Shown here piece after piece: positions 21,007 to 22,863 of a stretch of DNA of 22,863 bases. The translations under genes and the position numbers were made by a program. Location of the stretch: the NCBI GenBank assembly GCA_002710785.1, contig PAMC01000011.1, positions 4,737 to 27,599 on the forward strand, in the 5' to 3' direction. How positions within the stretch are numbered: position 1 is the first letter of the stretch; every line of letters begins with the position of its first letter. The stretch is from a bacterium (GTDB lineage: Bacteria > Patescibacteriota > Minisyncoccia > Phycocordibacterales > UBA918). The notes below the pieces were generated by a model, which was not told the origin of the DNA, searched no databases, and was given only the letters and a program-made list of their open reading frames with translations.

Positions 21007-22815
21007 GTTACGCGCAGCTTTGAGCTCCTCGCGCGCAGCTTTAATTGCCAGTAATTGTGAAGGGTCGGAGGTAATAATTTGGTCCTCGGTGTAGCTGGCA
21101 ATAACTTTAATTGCGACGTGCTTAAGGCCAGCAAAGAAGATGCCTTCGCCAACGCTGCTCTCTAAGAGCAGTAGCTTTTCTTCGTCGGTTAAGTTAAAGG
21201 TGGCTTGGATGTTATCAATCGCGGTTGGCGACTGCTTCATCAATAGCTGCAAGCTCGAGTTGGTGATCATTGGGACGCCGTACGGTGAGCGTAGGAAGTC
21301 GTCCACGTCTTGGGTAATGGTTGAGAGCCCGAGGTAGTACTTACGGCCACGCTTGGCGAGCATAAAGAGGAAAGAGGCGGTGTCTTCGCTTTTCATCATC
21401 CACCAAGCTTCGTCGATCACCAAGAGGCGCTTTTGTAAGCGACGGCGAATGGCGCTCCAAATGTGATTGGTAATAATGTACATAGCGATGGTCTTAAGCT
21501 CGTCTTCCATGTCGCGTAGACTAAAGACCACAAACTTTTGGTTGATGTCGACGTTAGTTGGCCGATTCATAAACCCGCTCCAGGTACCGCTGGTGTACTT
21601 CTGCAGGCGTGAGATGAGCGAGGCACTACCCTCCATACCAGCTAACACCATCTCAAAGTCAGAGAGGAGCGGCGCGTCGAGCTCGCTAAAGTCAGCGCTG
21701 CCCGTAATGTCTTTGAGGGCGTATGTTTCGTGGAGCGCCTGGTCGATAATGGTCTCTTCCTCTGGCGAGAGGCCATTGAGCATCAGTCGGAAGAGTCCGA
21801 TCAATTCAATAATGTGTGAGCGCAGGACGTCCTCAGGATTTTCGTCTTCTTGTGGCATCGGGAGATCAAACGGGTTAATGTGGTGCTCACTGGAGAGGGA
21901 GATGTTAAAGAACCGACCGCCAGTAGCTTCAGCCAGGTACTCGTACTCACGCTCCGGGTCGATCACAATCACCTCGGTACCAAACATGAGTGAGCGCAGA
22001 ATCTCCAGCTTGGTGGTGTAGCTCTTCCCTGCTCCAGAAGTCGCGAAGGTCACTGAGTTGTAGTTGGTGAGGCTAAAGCGATCGAAGAGGACGAGACTCG
22101 AATTGTGACGATTAATGCCGTAGAGGATGCCGGTGTCGGAAGTCAGGTCAAACGAGGTAAACGGGAAGAAGCTTGAGAGCGGTGAAGAGTTAAACTTGTT
22201 GTGTACCAATAGCTCATCCGACATTGTTGGGATAATACTCTTGAAAGCCACGTCTTGTTGGAATTGGGCTGGCTTCACGTACACCATGCGTGAGTCGAGA
22301 ATACCCTTAAGCTCTGACTCACTCTCGTTGAGCGCCTCTTCAGTTTTGGCGTAGAGCGCAATGTAGAGACCAACATCGAAGAGCTTCTCCTCAGCTTGCT
22401 GGAGTTTGTCGCGCAGCTCTTCTAAGTTTCGGTAGGCAGCCTCGAGCTGCGGGTCACGCACCATCCCTTTCTCGTAGTTAAGGTTAATTTGGCTCTGGAC
22501 CTCAGCCACCTTCTTTTGAAATTTCTTAAGCGTGTCGGCAGTGTCGATCGGGTGGATGACGATCGAGACATCGAGCTCACGCTCCATGTTAAGAACCGGT
22601 TCGAGCCAGCCGTCGTTTAGGTACCGTGGGTAGGAAATGGTAAAGAACGAACGCGCGAGGGTGCCACTCACGTTTAGGCTACGAGCGTTAATTTGCAGCG
22701 CGTTTGGTGCGATCACGTCCTCGAGCGTCATGAGCGCATTCTCAAGTGGCGCCAACGTTTCTTTGGCGTTATCAGGTTTTCCGCTGCTTGGTTGAAGAAA
22801 ATCTAAAATACCCAT
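21001..22815 (-). CDS. virB4: VirB4/TraC-family secretion ATPase
   Basis: AAA+-type ATPase that energises type IV secretion or conjugative pilus assembly. The 604-aa protein has an N-terminal domain (1 to about 230, with a coiled-coil-like QLEAAYRNLEELRDKLQQAEEKL at 123-145) and a FtsK/HerA-like ATPase. Walker A is ATSGAGKSYTT (K264), an IDPEREYEYLA element (about 285-295) follows, then Walker B RLLVIDEAWWMM (D468, E469) and RKYYLGLSTITQDVDDFL (491-508). There is no membrane helix. The family is usually 600-850 aa, so this is a short form. It heads the visible operon, 3 nt after the stop of an upstream gene. No VirD4 or VirB11 is in the window. Confidence 0.93.
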   Translation of the reverse strand: MGILDFLQPSSGKPDNAKETLAPLENALMTLEDVIAPNALQINARSLNVSGTLARSFFTISYPRYLNDGWLEPVLNMERELDVSIVIHPIDTADTLKKFQKKVAEVQSQINLNYEKGMVRDPQLEAAYRNLEELRDKLQQAEEKLFDVGLYIALYAKTEEALNESESELKGILDSRMVYVKPAQFQQDVAFKSIIPTMSDELLVHNKFNSSPLSSFFPFTSFDLTSDTGILYGINRHNSSLVLFDRFSLTNYNSVTFATSGAGKSYTTKLEILRSLMFGTEVIVIDPEREYEYLAEATGGRFFNISLSSEHHINPFDLPMPQEDENPEDVLRSHIIELIGLFRLMLNGLSPEEETIIDQALHETYALKDITGSADFSELDAPLLSDFEMVLAGMEGSASLISRLQKYTSGTWSGFMNRPTNVDINQKFVVFSLRDMEDELKTIAMYIITNHIWSAIRRRLQKRLLVIDEAWWMMKSEDTASFLFMLAKRGRKYYLGLSTITQDVDDFLRSPYGVPMITNSSLQLLMKQSPTAIDNIQATFNLTDEEKLLLLESSVGEGIFFAGLKHVAIKVIASYTEDQIITSDPSQLLAIKAAREELKAARNQ

Positions 22816-22824
22816 ACGCTATTG
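22812..22824 (-). repeat. 13-nt gene-junction repeat, copy 1
   Basis: CAATAGCGTATGG holds the stop of the upstream partial gene and the virB4 start. Identical to 20994-21006. Confidence 0.9.
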
Positions 22825-22863
22825 CTCAGGCGCCTCACCGGCAATGTCACCCGGATTAAAGAT
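22819..22863 (-). CDS. Partial C-terminus of an upstream gene
   Basis: The minus strand reads IFNPGDIAGEAPEQ then TAG, open to the window edge. Only 14 residues are visible, so no family can be named. The 3-nt gap to virB4 and the shared junction sequence make it likely to be the preceding gene of the same operon. Confidence 0.6.
   Translation of the reverse strand: MFNPGDIAGEAPEQ

Noticed and set aside
1..22863. Recoded TGA (Gly or Trp) genetic code
   Set aside because: All conserved proteins are complete with the standard code and contain no in-frame TGA, so recoding has no support; only TGA avoidance is seen.
16468..22863. Integrated conjugative element or plasmid
   Set aside because: No integrase, relaxase, attachment-site repeats or obvious composition change; the locus abuts yidC with overlapping stops, which suggests a settled chromosomal position.

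Overview
The window looks like a chromosomal segment of a small-genome bacterium, most likely of the Candidate Phyla Radiation (Patescibacteria), possibly a Parcubacteria-type lineage. This is inference. It rests on the very compact layout, shortened housekeeping proteins (YebC, Pol I), a VirB4/two-TM-pilin secretion locus of the kind seen in such genomes, many starts without a Shine-Dalgarno sequence, and a dnaA-dnaN origin without recF. All genes read with the standard bacterial code. Of the 22 stop codons visible, 13 are TAA, 9 are TAG and none is TGA.

Layout. (1) 1-3187, minus strand: a probable lipoprotein gene with its own promoter and terminator, then tsaE overlapping polA (polA runs off the left edge). 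(2) 3207-8109, plus strand: pilB/gspE, a 490-bp non-coding stretch with a candidate structured ncRNA and a perfect 58-bp palindrome, then ruvB, yebC, ruvC and a gene for an extremely acidic 88-aa protein. (3) 8109-11732: a 21-bp-arm hairpin separates the acidic gene from convergent tyrS. tyrS is divergent from a class A penicillin-binding protein. (4) 11733-15702, the replication-origin block: dnaA, dnaN and a small DciA-like gene on the minus strand, with rpmH, rnpA and yidC leading away on the plus strand. DnaA-box-like sites lie on both sides of dnaA, and the dnaA-dnaN gap is the best oriC candidate. (5) 16468-22863, minus strand: a seven-gene secretion/pilus-like locus. In transcription order it has the tail of an unseen gene, a VirB4 ATPase, a four-TM protein, a secreted Ig/PKD-like protein, a VirB2-like pilin with a Cys-rich tail, a membrane-anchored propeller-like protein, and a second paralogous pilin.

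How the genes work together. The origin block supplies initiation (DnaA, sliding clamp, possible helicase-loader homologue), ribosome and tRNA maturation parts (bL34, RNase P protein) and the YidC insertase. RuvB and RuvC process Holliday junctions, Pol I fills and repairs DNA, and TsaE supports tRNA t6A synthesis. The PBP builds peptidoglycan. The 16.5-22.9 kb locus probably assembles a cell-surface filament or DNA/protein transfer machine powered by VirB4.

The most unusual items are the pilin/propeller/Ig-like locus, the candidate ncRNA at 5055-5243, the 58-bp palindrome before ruvB, the recurrent placement of the -10 box 6-9 bp before start codons (leaderless mRNAs), the absence of TGA stops, and the domain-deleted YebC.
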